DNA of 64,000 nt from Portunus trituberculatus (GCF_017591435.1 NC_059278.1:4324644-4388643), one strand, 5' to 3'. Shown: positions 1 to 12,912, counted from the first letter of the stretch. Notes: generated by a model not told the origin, from the sequence alone. A program made the numbers and translations.

Positions 1-175
1 AACAACAACAACAACAACAACAGTTACCACAACCACAACAACAAAATAACAACTATAACAACAACAAAAGCAACTATGAAAACAGTAACCCCTAAAGAAA
101 AAAAAGCAGACATCAAAACAACAACAACAACAATAAAGACAACAACAACAACAACGAGAACACGAACAAGAATTA
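1..175. repeat. Degenerate (CAA)n tract
   Basis: The sequence is dominated by AAC/ACA triplets, pure at the left edge and increasingly interrupted to about 175. The array is cut by the window edge. The threonine-rich open frame across it is a product of the repeat. Confidence 0.85.
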
Positions 176-454
176 GTCTCGCATCAACAGAGAGCGGAAA
201 GGAAAGACAAAGGAGGCCACACTGTCGAGTAGTGAAGAGTCAGGGCGGCTCAACACGTTCCTGTCTTCCTACGATTGTAAAAAGCATGTTAAAAAAAGGA
301 GAGAATTCATGCATGTGTTGTGGTGAGGTTGTCGAGAGCGTGTGAGAGTTGCAATTTCTGATGACAGTTAGGGGGGGTTCTTTTTTACCTTTTCTTTCCT
401 TGCCTTTCTAACTCGTTTTGACAGTACTCGTCCCCACCACCACCACCACCGTTG

Positions 455-459
<5 letters not shown>

Positions 460-524
<65 letters not shown>
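460..524. repeat. (TAC)n microsatellite
   Basis: About 21 near-perfect TAC units follow a short CCA-rich stretch. A CT array starts about 55 bp downstream. Confidence 0.95.
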
Positions 525-526
<2 letters not shown>

Positions 527-577
527 CCCTGTCTCCTTTCTCCCTGCTTCTCTCTTATCTCTAATGTCCCTGATCCC

Positions 578-580
<3 letters not shown>

Positions 581-673
<93 letters not shown>
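581..673. repeat. (CT)n microsatellite
   Basis: A perfect CT dinucleotide array of about 93 bp. Its translations (poly-SL and poly-RE) explain the open frames on both strands here. Confidence 0.97.
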
Positions 674-675
<2 letters not shown>

Positions 676-1121
676 CAAGTCACTTATCTCTTATTTCTTG
701 TTCTCTCTTTGCCTCGTTTGCCTTCCCCGCACACCGCTGTCCACCTCACGTCAATCACTTGGCAATGCCGGGTTCGAAATTCATTATTGTACGAGTTTCT
801 GTCCTCGAAATGCGGGGCGAATGCTTGCGGAGACCACTTTAGAGGGACTGGTGGTGGCAGTTGTGGCGACGTGAAACTGTGTGAGACAGCCAAGGGAAGG
901 AGGCAGTTGTGGAAGATAGACGGGATGAGTGGAATTGGAATTGCATTGGTTAGTTGGTATTTTCTTAAAGAGTAATAGAAAGGGCAGAGCTGAGGTGACG
1001 AGAGGTGTTGTATGTGATCATGTTCCTGTTATTCATTTATTTTGTTAGTTACTTTTATGCTTGTATGACTTCATCTGTTTACTTTTAAAGAATATACCGT
1101 GGACTATTATTGCTGTCCAGT

Positions 1122-1122
<1 letters not shown>

Positions 1123-1184
<62 letters not shown>
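1123..1184. repeat. (CA)n microsatellite
   Basis: A perfect CA array of about 30 units. No gene is seen in the flanking AT-rich sequence. Confidence 0.96.
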
Positions 1185-1186
<2 letters not shown>

Positions 1187-1389
1187 AGAGAAGGATTGCT
1201 AGCCTTCCTCACCTGCCGATTTGCAAGGTCACAACTAATCGGCTTACGGACCGTACCTATTCTCTGGTACGTGAGCAAGAGCTACGGCATGAAAGGAGAC
1301 AAACCTAAATCGTCTCCTCCAGCCTCGGTATTCCTGCGCTACTTCTGGAGTGTGAGTTCAGCGTGCTATTCTCATTTTCGTCCGCTTCC

Positions 1390-1462
1390 TGCTGCTCCTC
1401 CTCTTCCTCTTTCTCCTCCTCCTCCTCCTCCACTTCCTCCTCTTCTTCCTCCTCTTCTTCGG
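1390..1462. repeat. Imperfect (TCC)n/(TTCC) tract
   Basis: A pyrimidine-only stretch of TCC and TTCC words. The poly-Glu frame on the opposite strand is a product of the repeat. Confidence 0.85.
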
Positions 1463-1588
1463 CAAACTTGAAGCGCCAAGGGAGAAATGAGATGTCGTGA
1501 GGAAGATATTGGGGGGTTAGTGGGAGATCTGAAGAGCAGCACGGCGGGGAAGGAACAGGTACGCCTTGGGGTGCCGGTGGATCCCCAG

Positions 1589-1589
<1 letters not shown>

Positions 1590-1662
<73 letters not shown>

Positions 1663-1676
1663 GCGCGTGTGTGTGT
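1590..1676. repeat. (TG)n microsatellite with GC interruptions
   Basis: A TG array whose last 20 bp carry GTGCGCGT substitutions, so one edge is older and degraded. Confidence 0.95.
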
Positions 1677-1959
1677 TCTTGTATTATAAGTCAAAGGTCT
1701 TTTCTTGTCCATTAAAAATAATTTCACAAGACTGAACTACAAAACAGTACTAGAAAACAAAACACCAGAGTGAATGATAAGTTTGTGCGTGACGTAGAGG
1801 CCAACAGAGAACTCATGAGACCGGTGGCAGTCTGTAGCAACAAGGAACCGGAAAAAGAAAATGGATATGAAGGAAAACATTCTTTGGGCCACCCCTGACG
1901 TAGCCTGGCAAAGATTTCATGAACTGTAAACATCACTCTAGTAAGCTACTTGTGCCGTA

Positions 1960-2267
1960 CGCACCAACATTAAAGTAAGAACCGGCCCGGGCTGAGGACA
2001 AGGAAACCACGGAGCTGGCGCTGAGCTGGTACTGAACGGGCGCTGCACTGAGCTTAGGACCACATTCCCCTCCGTCACGCGAAGGATTCACACGCCGTCT
2101 GGAGGATTTACTTGGTGACCTCGGAGCCTCGGCCAACCAGGAGTGGTGGCGGCAGGCGGGACGGGAGCAAGACTAGAGGGGGAGTGTAGGTGAAGAATAG
2201 GTGAGGGTGTAGACAGGGCGTAAAGGATTAGATATAAAGGTGTGGTGGCGAGGTACTGGTGGCGGCG

Positions 2268-2270
<3 letters not shown>
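1960..2270. other. GC-richer unique stretch, no gene recognised
   Basis: This block is clearly more GC-rich than its neighbours. A 67-codon minus-strand frame at 1933-2136 has unbiased composition, but I recognise no protein in it and see no clear splice context. It could be a promoter-like island or an exon. Confidence 0.35.

Positions 2271-2339
<69 letters not shown>
2271..2339. repeat. (TG)n microsatellite
   Basis: A perfect TG array of about 35 units ending in TTGGGGG. Confidence 0.96.
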
Positions 2340-2340
<1 letters not shown>

Positions 2341-2569
2341 GGGGGAGGACAGGAATTTATAACGAGGTGACGAAGGAGGGCGGGCCGAAGCGGAGGAGTT
2401 TAGAGACTAGTTTTAACTTTTAAAAAATACAAACCTTAAAAAAAATGTTTGTTTGAAGTTGGCTTTTTGATTTTGATTAAAATATTCTTGAAAATTCCTT
2501 ATTAGTTTAAAGTTTGTCTATTATTTCTTGTGTGTGTCTGTTTGTTTGTCTATCTGCCTTTATCTGCCT

Positions 2570-3350
<781 letters not shown>

Positions 3351-3357
3351 TACGGTC

Positions 3358-3587
3358 CTTTTCTTTTTTTTCTTTTAATCTATACCATGTGGGCTTTTCA
3401 CGGGAATTTATGGGCTAAAGGGATACTTTTTGGGTACCCGCTATCTGAAAGCCCACCCGCTAGGAAACCGTTTCCCCAGTGAGGAAGCCCAACCTATACT
3501 CAGACCATGGACAGGATTCGAACCCGTGCGGTTCAAGACCCCTCAGACCCCAAAGCATGCATGGTTCCACTGTACCACGGCGGCCCC
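3358..3587 (-). mobile_element. tRNA-derived SINE, A-tailed
   Basis: On the minus strand the element starts at about 3587. It has a Pol III box A, TGGTACAGTGG (3577-3567), and a box B, GGTTCGAATCC (3524-3514), at normal tRNA spacing. A body of about 130 bp follows and ends in an A-rich tail (3377-3358). This head-body-tail order defines a tRNA SINE. The box match supports a former internal promoter; present activity is unknown. The 88-codon plus-strand frame across it is not a gene. No second copy of this body was seen in the window. Confidence 0.82.
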
Positions 3588-3599
3588 TTTTTTATCGGA

Positions 3600-4555
3600 G
3601 AGAGAATCGTCTTTACTAAACACTACGATGAGGGGCGCGATCAGTTACAAAAATCACCTAACAGCTAGAGAAGACCAGTCAATGCGTCTGAAATAATCGT
3701 AATCACCACCACCACCGCTATCATGACAACTCTCTCTTTCTCTGTGCTTCCATGGACGAGGCGCTGCATAACGATCGGAAGCCAACACGCCACGATGACC
3801 CTCATATGGATTGTAAAGGATTACGTTATTGGAAGGAATTAGATACTTATTTTTGCATCAGTCCTGTCATGTCTTATACTTCTCCTTTCTAGATCGAAGT
3901 CTCCATATATATTTTCCGTTCATTTTTACTTCCGCTTTATACACACGTTGGTTATTTTTTTTTCAAATACCTTCGTTTTCTCATTTGATCTTCTTTTTCC
4001 TCTAGTCTAACTTGTAATCAATAACTTCCCTAATCAGTATCAAAATTAATGCGTTCAAATTCCCCTCTAATTTCTTCATACGAAATTAGAACAGTCAACA
4101 AACAAGCGTCTCTTTATTCCTGACTCACCTATATCTAATAACTTCATTCCCAACTCACCACTACCACTACTAATGCATTTCTCTTTAATGCTACCCTTCA
4201 TTTTCTTCCCTGTGGCGTAGAAAGGAGTAGACAGTCTCGCGGTTGGACAAATAAATGAATGATTTGGATGGAGATTCACTGATAGATAGGGCTCTGGAAT
4301 ATCTCATCGATTTTATCCACACAGCACACAGCAGCGTGACTTAACGTGACGTGGCGTGAAGAGGAAGGGAAAGAATGACACGGCAAATTAATGGGACTAT
4401 TGAGGGAAGATCGTTTGACTGAAAGGACGGCAAAGGATCACATCGACCTCTGCCACTCCAGCACATGACAGCGTGACCTGATGTGAAGTGGCGTGGCGCG
4501 GGGGACGTGAGCCACTATAACGTGATACCGAGACGCGGGTTTGGTAATTCTAAGG
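3600..4555. other. Unique AT-rich sequence, no gene recognised
   Basis: No repeat array, long open frame or RNA gene is evident. A short GTGACGTGGCGTG-like word recurs near 4335 and 4480. Confidence 0.5.
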
Positions 4556-4984
4556 CCTGTATGTAGAAACGCCGTAGTCTCTCACCACGAATGTTATCGA
4601 AGGCCACAAATGTGATTAATCGAGTTCTCAGGACTGTTTTTTTTCTGTTAATGTTATAGAAATCTTCTTAATCTATCACTTTAGCCATGAAAACACCCTT
4701 AACCAATTCAATACTGGGGCACATCTTTACCTTGAGATTTGTGTACGATTAGACCATTTTATTGACATTAGGAAGGGTCTATAGAGAGCAGAAGATTAAT
4801 GGCCACAGTCTTCACTATCTTAATCCTCCCACATAAGTTTTTGAAACTGTATAAAATCACCAAATACTAAGCAGAATGAATATAGAAACGCGGCACGGTA
4901 CTCAAGGGTTTTAAAAACTCGTGTACTTTTAACTAGAGCATTTTGAAAGTAGACAAAATGCGGAGAGAATTGTTCAGGATATGG
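4556..4984 (+). mobile_element. MITE (family B), interrupted by a nested MITE
   Basis: The left end (CCTGTATGTAGAAACGCC) and right end (GTTCAGGATATGG) are degraded inverted repeats matching the better-kept copy at 11127-11340. Internal words such as CTCTCACCACGA, AAGGCCACA and CATGAAAACACC also match the copy at 17609-17823. The copy is split at a TTAA by the element at 4699-4914. Removing the insert and one TTAA leaves about 217 bp, close to the 214-215 bp of the other copies. No transposase is present, so it is a non-autonomous DNA element. Confidence 0.8.
4699..4914 (+). mobile_element. piggyBac-like TTAA MITE (family A), nested
   Basis: The element is bounded by TTAA (4699-4702 and 4911-4914). 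Its ends are imperfect inverted repeats: CCAATTCAATACTG on the left and GGTACTCAAGGGTT on the right. The interior matches the copies at 10509-10722, 48137-48282 and 53190-53403, with shared words GATTAGACCATTTTATT, GGTCTATAG and AGAAGATTAATGGCCA. TTAA target duplication with CC-starting ends is characteristic of piggyBac-type cut-and-paste elements; membership is inferred because no transposase is present. Confidence 0.82.
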
Positions 4985-5514
4985 TTCTAAATGTCGTGTT
5001 TGTCAGATCGTTCGGGTCCATTGATCGGGATTTGCCAGATAGGATGTTGTGACAGGTGGCGCCTCGCAGGTTATTAAGTGTGCCTGCAACCTTGTGATAA
5101 TAAAATGTTTTCCTTTTCTCACGTGTTGAATGACGGACTTAACATATATCTGCTGTTGTATTTGAAAACTCCTACTCTAATCTTTAACTCGAGGATATTT
5201 GCAAGCTGATTTATTCATACTGGCAGTTTAATTACCGGGATGATTAAAAGGTTGAGGAAAAATGAGTGTAAAAATAGCGTTGTTTTAAGTCGTCTTGGAT
5301 AGCAGGTGGTTGGGGTGGGGTGTTATCTATCGCCTCTATTCCAAGCTGAGGTTCCAAAAGGGTACGTCCTGAAATACTTTAGAGGTAAATTCACACTCAC
5401 GCTCCGCCTCTGAAATAGAACTATTGATTCCGGAACACAAATAATATAAATGAACACGCAGCGGCTTTCAAAGGAATCCCGGTGCTCGTTTTACCAAGAA
5501 TCGTATACAAGAGC

Positions 5515-5621
<107 letters not shown>

Positions 5622-5766
5622 TTTCGTCCACCTTACAGCAGATGCCAAAGCTCCAAAGAAGGATGCCTGAGTAAAGAGCTTAGTTTCCGCGTCCTTCTTT
5701 GCTGGAGATAAAAAGGAAACAAAACTCCTTCACTGAATTGCTGTTTTGTGATTCTTGACAGACAGG

Positions 5767-5768
<2 letters not shown>

Positions 5769-5842
<74 letters not shown>
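5769..5842. repeat. (TG)n microsatellite
   Basis: A perfect TG array of about 36 units, 150 bp from the CA array and of opposite polarity. The two could pair as an inverted repeat. Confidence 0.97.
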
Positions 5843-5843
<1 letters not shown>

Positions 5844-5844
5844 A

Positions 5845-7180
5845 TGTTTCCGTTTTTCTGCATGTGTTTGTGTGACTGGAGCATATACCCGTCAGTCCCT
5901 GTGTCGTTATATCAACCTACGACACGTTCAGTTTGTCACCCATAGCAAAAGTAATCTCCGGGAGAGTGTGGGAGGACTGCTGAAAATAGATGATATTACG
6001 CCTCGAGTCAGGAAGCTAAGCTGTTCTCATTACGACTGAGCTAATTGCTAATTAAAATGGTAATTATTGCTATATTTACTCCGCCGCGTGAGAGGAGTGA
6101 CGGTGAAGGAGTCCAGGTCAACACAGCGTAGTGCGAGTCAATAAAGGGCGGTAGGCAGTAGGTCACGGAACTTGAGACAACGAAACTGTGACTGGAGCGA
6201 CTTGCGATACTGCCACAGGTACTGCCGGCCAGTCACGCGTGAGAGAAACAGTACAGAAACGCTAAAGGAGATGGTTATCCTCTCTCGGTAAAAGGTAAGA
6301 GGTCTGGCCGTATATTTGCCCAAAGGTTCGTCTGTCATAAGTGGAAATAGAAAATAATTTAACAAGTGGCAATGAATATGAAAAAAAGGTAAGGAAAGGT
6401 ACTGGCTCGTCTTTGTGGATGACTGAAACTGAAATATTCTTGACTCCTTATGCATGATACAAGTACAATATTTAAGTGCCCTCTGCCACAGCTACTGCCG
6501 ATGAACGATATGTCATGAAAAGGAAAAACGAAAGAGAAAAGTTGCGTATTCAAAGAGAAAATATGCCGATGCTTTCTAAATTTATAATGAATTTAAGTAC
6601 TTTATTTTGCTGGTACTTCATACGAGTTAAACAAAAAAAAATCAGCAATAAAAAAGGACCAGGAAAAGACGAAGGGTTAAGTTTATGGATAAAAAGAAAA
6701 AAGTAAAGTTTTGGCCAGGCATGCACCGAGAATGTGAGCGAAGTACTTCCTACCACTACCACTATTCCACGAAGGTTATAGGTTCCCGCTAAGTTGTTCC
6801 CTATGTTCAGGCCTCCTTGGCTGTCCTTTTGGCCACATAAACCGTGACATAGTACACCGGGTCACCTTGGCTGCGGCGGAGCACGAGTAAGTCATAGTAT
6901 AAGGCAGCTTTAAAATAATATCAGAGCTTCCCTGCCTTGTGCCGCCTGGAAAATAAAGACGCTCGCCTCCCACTCCTCAGAAAATTAGGAGACAGTGAGA
7001 GTTGACGTTTGAAATAAATGCAAGTTGGAAGGCATGCTCAAGACGGTGACCTCATTTCAAGTTTCAAAGAGGCCCTGACCTAACCTATGACCTCGTGACC
7101 TTCCACCATACTACTCGGAATGCCTCGCCAAGATAAATCGGATGATTTAAGACAGCGAAGCACCTAATGAATGGAAGTTA
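5845..7180. other. Unique sequence, no gene recognised
   Basis: Open frames here are short and unrecognised (for example 105 codons on the minus strand at 6138-6455). GC content rises modestly near 6780-6960. No repeat family was identified. Confidence 0.45.
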
Positions 7181-7182
7181 TG

Positions 7183-7279
<97 letters not shown>
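7183..7279. repeat. (TC)n microsatellite
   Basis: A perfect TC array of about 48 units, followed by short CACGTACACACGCACAGACACATGC sequence of CA-like origin. Confidence 0.97.
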
Positions 7280-7280
<1 letters not shown>

Positions 7281-7448
7281 GTACACACGCACAGACACAT
7301 GCGCACGTCTAGCCATACTAGTGAGAACCTTTCAATTCGTTGGCCACAACAAGTACATAAGTAAAGTTTTGAACAAATCCATTTCGTCCCCTTGTTTACT
7401 GCCTCGGCTTTTGTTGACTTCCTTTTCGTCTGACGAACATATGAATAA

Positions 7449-7502
<54 letters not shown>
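7449..7502. repeat. (TG)n microsatellite
   Basis: A perfect TG array of about 27 units. Confidence 0.96.
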
Positions 7503-7506
<4 letters not shown>

Positions 7507-7509
7507 GTG

Positions 7510-8815
7510 CACGCTTTCTTGCAAGGTTACACACATGTTCGTACTTCTGTATGTGTTTGCGGAAGCGTCGGAGGACAGGCACCTCAGACATGCTATCAAG
7601 TGTCAAAGGAAAGTGAAATATTTCCCATCCCTCGGCATCCCCTGCCTCGCACCGCCCCTCCAGGTCACCGGCCAGGTAGCCGGGAGCGCCGTGCCGCCAC
7701 CTGTGCGTGGCTGAGTTTCAAGGAAGGGAAATTTATGGTCGCGACATAGGACGGTGTGGAACAGGCTCCTGCACGGCCGACGTTTTATCGAAATGGAATT
7801 CATATATTGTGAAGTAGGAAGGTGCGTTAAGCCGCCCTAGATGTACGACACAGCGGGTCCTTTCTCCCAGCGCCGAGCCTCGCCCAGATACTGAGTGGCC
7901 ATTCAGAGGGAACGCAGCGCATTCAGGTCTACTAACAGTATGTAATCCGATTAATGATGGGATGAAACGGCATAGAGTAGCAAATCGTCCTCCAGTTCTT
8001 GTTGCCTTTGTGTGTGTGGGCGGTGTGTGGGGGGCGTGGCGGAGACCTCTCTCGCTACCTGGCGCCGCTGGATGTCCTGTGTACAAAGGCGACCTTTGAC
8101 CTTTAGTGTGTTTCCCTTTGACTGTACTACAGTCGTGAAAAATATGGGGGGCGTGTATTATTTAGACTGTCAGTGGTGACAAATGGTTGAGTTTTTCAAA
8201 TAGATGTCGTGGTGGGGAGGTTTGTGTCTTTACTACCGTACCTCTGTTTTAGTATCGTAAAAGGTGTTGTTTTTGTTTGTTCTGTCTCTGTGTTAGTTTG
8301 TGTAACTTATCCCCAATAGTGAAAAATGTCTTTCGCTTCAACAGGTCACTGCCTTTCGTGTTGCTGCGACTCCGAATGGCCCCGCCATCCCTGCTGCTGC
8401 CGCCGCAATCACGCCATAACAAGGAAACAAACAACAAGGCGACGCTTGGTGAGTGTTCCCTTTTATCATGTAATTTATGAAATCAGAGATAGGAGCAATG
8501 ATTGTGTGGGCTGAAAATAACAGCCATTCGATGCTTTATTCGCCAAGTGTCACTATGGCATAAAAATGTAACTTGAATCTTGAAATCCAGACAGCTTTGT
8601 AACTTTATGGTTGCCTCTTGTGTTTCTCCATCCATACTGGACAATGTGCCAGGAAGCCGCGAGGTGTAATCAGAAAGATGAATGAACCATGGAGGAAGAC
8701 GGAGTATATAGACACAGAACTGCATAGAATATTACGGAAAGAACTTCAAGTGACACTAAGAACGAAGAAAAAATATTGACAGAAAGCTTACATTGATAGT
8801 CGAAGCAACAAAGTG
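7510..8815. other. Unique sequence, GC-richer 7620-8060, no gene recognised
   Basis: The block 7620-8060 is GC-richer and includes a 117-codon minus-strand frame (7733-8086) with no recognisable domain. The remainder is ordinary AT-rich sequence. Confidence 0.45.
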
Positions 8816-9011
<196 letters not shown>

Positions 9012-9312
9012 CCAGTGTTCCCAGCTTCCCTCAGGACACATCTCTGTCCAGTGCCCAGCCTTGACCATTTACATTTGCTATTTGGTCCCTCCCTCCCTGC
9101 CCCTCTCTCAGCCTCAGTCTCATCCCTGTAGCTCCCCATCACGGCTGTCGCGTCCGGTTAATCTAGGCTCATCTCCTGTAGAAGGATAGGTCCCGGTAAC
9201 TAACTTGTAAACCTTCTTCCCGGAGAAACACGACGGCTCCTCCTACACTGCCATCTGTAACACCGTGCTGGACATTGTATATGGGTGACTAATAGTATTT
9301 GTAATAGCGATA

Positions 9313-9350
9313 CACACACACACACACATACACACATACACACACACACA
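9313..9350. repeat. Imperfect (CA)n
   Basis: A short CA array interrupted by TACA words. Confidence 0.85.
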
Positions 9351-9641
9351 GCAGGTACAACAGCAATATTTCCTCAGTCTATTCCTTCCTTGCTTCGTGT
9401 TTCACTTTGCAAATGATAAGCACTAATGTGTGTAAATATTCCCGAGCAGGTTTGGTACTATCGCATCTTTCCAGCAGCTTAATCAACGATACCAATTTGC
9501 CTGTGGAGAGGCGCACTCATGTTTTAACTGGTGGTAATTAAGTTGATTATGCAAACATTGTCTCAGGTGACGCGTTTGGCGAAAGGGAGAATCAAGGCGA
9601 GGGGAGAGCGGAGTGACAATGCGTGGAGAGACAAGGGGAAA

Positions 9642-9644
<3 letters not shown>

Positions 9645-9704
<60 letters not shown>
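9645..9704. repeat. (TC)n microsatellite
   Basis: A perfect TC array of about 30 units. Confidence 0.96.
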
Positions 9705-9706
<2 letters not shown>

Positions 9707-9889
9707 GTGACACACATGGAGGTGAAATGCTAATTAGGGACACCCCAAGAGACAATTAATCCAATTCCTTCCATTAGATCCTCAAGGGGATGACGAAGGG
9801 ACCTCTTCTTCATCTCCCTTTCACTCCCTTCCTTGCGCGTCGCCCCTAGACACTCCCTCTCGAGCCTGTACTGTGACCGTCGCTTGCTT

Positions 9890-10075
9890 TCTTACTCATT
9901 TCCTTTTTTTTTCTCATGGTTATTTTTTTTTTTTTTTGTCTTGCTTCATAGTTGTGTTTTTCGTTTTCCTTTATTTTTCATTTTCATCTCCTCCTTCTAT
10001 CTATATCTTTTCTTGCTCGTTTCCTCCTCCTCCTCCTCCTCCTCCTCCTCCTCCTCCTCCTCCTCCTCCTCCTCC

Positions 10076-10121
<46 letters not shown>

Positions 10122-10240
10122 TATCATTATCATCATCATCATCATCCTGTTGCTCCTCCTCTTCTATTATTCTCCTCCTGCTTCTCCTGCTCCTCCTCGT
10201 TCTTCTCCATCTCCTTATTCTCTCCTTCCTCTTACTCTGA
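9890..10240. repeat. Compound (TCC)n-(TCA)n with pyrimidine flanks
   Basis: About 18 TCC units (10024-10076) pass directly into about 23 TCA units (10077-10146) with two TTA interruptions. T- and TCC-rich flanks lie on both sides. Ser, His and Ile runs in the three frames are repeat products. Confidence 0.92.
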
Positions 10241-10508
10241 TGTCTCGTCTTCACGTCCTCTACTGGAAGGAGGCGGTGCGTTGCTCCTTTCCTCATTAAT
10301 GGAATTATTATGTAGGTGCTTCATGACGCAATCTAATCCTCCACCTACTTCAGGTCGTTTCACGCTGACGTCAACCTCTCTCTTAGCGCATTTGATGTTA
10401 ATCCTTTGCTTAACGTAAGGCATTTCAGACTCACCTTGCACCATTTAAGAGTTATTCATACTGACTTTCATCTCTGCTCTTGGCTTCAGTATTTAATCAA
10501 AGCTGTTT

Positions 10509-10722
10509 TTAACCCCTTCAGTACTGGAATGCATTTTTATCATGATTTTTTGGTGTGATTAGATGATTTTATTTATATTTGGATGGGCCTATGGAAGTCA
10601 GAAGATTAATGGCAAGAGTCTTCACTATTTTAATCCCTCACATGAGTTTCTGAAGTTGTGTCAAATCATCAAATAGTAAACAGAATAAATATGACAACGC
10701 GTCATGGTACTGAAGTAGTTAA
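10509..10722 (+). mobile_element. piggyBac-like TTAA MITE (family A)
   Basis: TTAA is present at both ends (10509-10512 and 10719-10722). The left end CCCCTTCAGTACTGGAATGC is an imperfect inverted repeat of the right end GCGTCATGGTACTGAAGTAG. The interior matches the copy at 4699-4914 in the same orientation, including AGAAGATTAATGGC and GTCTTCACTATTTTAATCC. It has no coding capacity. Confidence 0.85.
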
Positions 10723-10964
10723 AAGACTACAACAATGATAAGTTATGTGGGTTGTATCTGTGGCGGAGTCTTCGTCAAAGTATGCCTGCGATCGTGAAAA
10801 TGTCCTTGAAACTCACAATAGCTTCCACCAGAGACTGTTTGAAATGGTCGAGCTAAGTCACCAAAACGTTTGAAAATGCGATCTCTCGATTTTGGAGTCT
10901 CTTCTTTCAACCACGGTGCGATCACTCGTACTCTTAAACGTGTGGGCGCCTTACCTCGGCTATT

Positions 10965-11095
10965 CCAGCAAGCTTTATTGAAAGTTAAAGGATGTTTCCA
11001 TGATTCTAGTGTCATTTTAGATAGAATTCTGCATTATTAGTGTGAAAAACGCCCATGGGAAAAGGACTGGTTATAACTGTGACCTTTGAGAAAAC
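10965..11095 (-). mobile_element. Possible diverged family B MITE fragment
   Basis: Words such as AAGCTTTATT, GTTTCCATGATTC and TTCTGCATTATTA occur in the same order as in the copy at 17609-17823. The fragment lies just upstream of a well-preserved copy of the same family. The similarity is patchy. Confidence 0.35.
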
Positions 11096-11126
11096 AAGTT
11101 TTAAGGAATCTGGGTGACTCACGAAC

Positions 11127-11340
11127 CCGTATTCTGAAACACTATTCTCTCACCACGACTATTTTCAGATGCCACAGAAATAATTATCGGCGTTGTCCAT
11201 ATCACATTCTTGTTGATAATGTAACAGTCTTGTTACTCTGTCACTCGACCAGCACAAAGCACCTGTAAAAACCAGATTTGCTTCAACAAAAGCCTTCTGA
11301 AAGTAATAGAAGCGAGGCGCAGAAGTGTTTCAGAATATGG
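11127..11340 (+). mobile_element. MITE (family B)
   Basis: A 214-bp element with terminal inverted repeats: left CCGTATTCTGAAACACT, and right end AAGTGTTTCAGAATATGG, whose reverse complement reads CCATATTCTGAAACACTT. It shares CTCTCACCACGA and internal blocks with the copies at 4556-4984 and 17609-17823. Superfamily is not assigned because no clear target duplication is seen. The 60- and 65-codon open frames over it are not genes. Confidence 0.8.
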
Positions 11341-11727
11341 TGCATAGTCGTGGTCCTTCCCACAGCGGGGAGACGAGGCCAGGAGCAACATTAGCTCGTG
11401 TCAATCCCAACTTCCTCTATTGTCATATCCAAACTTGGAGAGATTGGGACTTGCCTCCTTCTGCGCCGTGGCCTGAGCTGCGAGAAGCTGAGGATAACTT
11501 TAAGATCATGAAATACAGCTAGTTTTGGAAGAACTGACGAAAAGTGTAAGGTATATTTTCCTTCCGATTTTTCTACCTCACACGGAAATAGCCTAGGATT
11601 CATGTCTGAAGGAAAAAAAAAACAAAGTTTATCTCGTTCGTAGCAGAAGAAATGCAAGGAGAGTTTATATGTAAATGAGTCTTGATCTGTATGAGCAATT
11701 CGATGTCAAGAAAAGACTTAAGAGAGA

Positions 11728-11773
11728 AGAAGGAGGAGGAGGAGGAGGAGGAGGAGGAGGAGGAGGAGGAGGA
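11728..11773. repeat. (GGA)n microsatellite
   Basis: About 14 GGA units in a purine-rich context. A GGT-rich patch lies at about 11845-11880. Confidence 0.92.
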
Positions 11774-12156
11774 ACATGAACTCTGAAAGGAAAACGTACA
11801 GTAAAAAAGGTCTTGATTTTTGTAGGGCAATATTAAGGTAGAGGATGGTGGTGGCGGAAGTGATGGTGGTGGTGGGAAAGAGGTGCTGCTGCCAATTCCG
11901 ATATTCCCAGAAGAGCCAGAGAATTGAAAGGAACATAAAATAATGCCATAGGGAATAGCGGGGGGCCTTTCAAGTCGACTGCCAGTAGAGTAAAATACAA
12001 AATGCAATGAAAACGAGCACTTAATACCATTTAATCTGCTGATGCAAATGCTTGTAACGAATGGGTTAAACGAAATTAGTTTCAGCTTATAATCATGCAT
12101 GTGGAAAAAGTACATAATAAATACACACGAAATTGTGCCTTGTGTTGCAAAATGGG

Positions 12157-12160
<4 letters not shown>

Positions 12161-12229
<69 letters not shown>
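12161..12229. repeat. (CA)n microsatellite
   Basis: A perfect CA array of about 34 units. Confidence 0.96.
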
Positions 12230-12230
<1 letters not shown>

Positions 12231-12679
12231 AGTATAGGACAAAGCAGTAATAAACACCTTTAATTAATTATTCCATTGCACGAGTAAGAAAACTCAAAAT
12301 ATTAGAGTAAAGAAGAAGGTTAAAGATGTAAAAGATACAATTCTATAATTTCAGACACATGGAGAGAGAGAGAGAGAAAAAAAAAAAGCGCTTAAATTTG
12401 ACACTGCCGAAAAAAATGCCTATATTGTTACTTGCAATGCGCACATGTAATACCTTTTGTTTGTATTTGAATTCTTTTTCTCTCTTGCTTTATGAACATC
12501 ATCATCCTTTGTCCGGTTCATATTCTTTTATCTTTTCCGCCGCCGTCCCTCCTTCCGCTCTCCCTCCCCTTCCCTCTCTTTTATATGCCTTTTTTTCTTT
12601 TCTTTTTTTTTATCATTTGTTTGTCTGTTAACATCCATAAAAAAAACGGATATTGGTGCAGCACACTGCCACTCACCTA

Positions 12680-12714
<35 letters not shown>

Positions 12715-12737
12715 ACACACACACACACACACACACC
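12680..12737. repeat. (CA)n microsatellite with one interruption
   Basis: Two CA runs separated by a TGACA word. Confidence 0.94.
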
Positions 12738-12912
12738 TCGACGTACCTTACATGTGCACCTTTACCTGGCAGTGAGTAAAGGCGTTTGCCAGTTATAAGG
12801 GAAATGCAAATGATATGCTAAACAAGTGCAGCCCAGTGGACATTAAGGCTGTGGTACCGTGTCGAAACTGCACCGTAAAGGGACATTTTCCTAATTTTCC
12901 CTCCAGTTCCTC

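Noticed and set aside
3430..3696. 88-codon plus frame with unbiased composition
   Set aside because: It lies across the minus-strand tRNA SINE and contains its reversed box A and box B.
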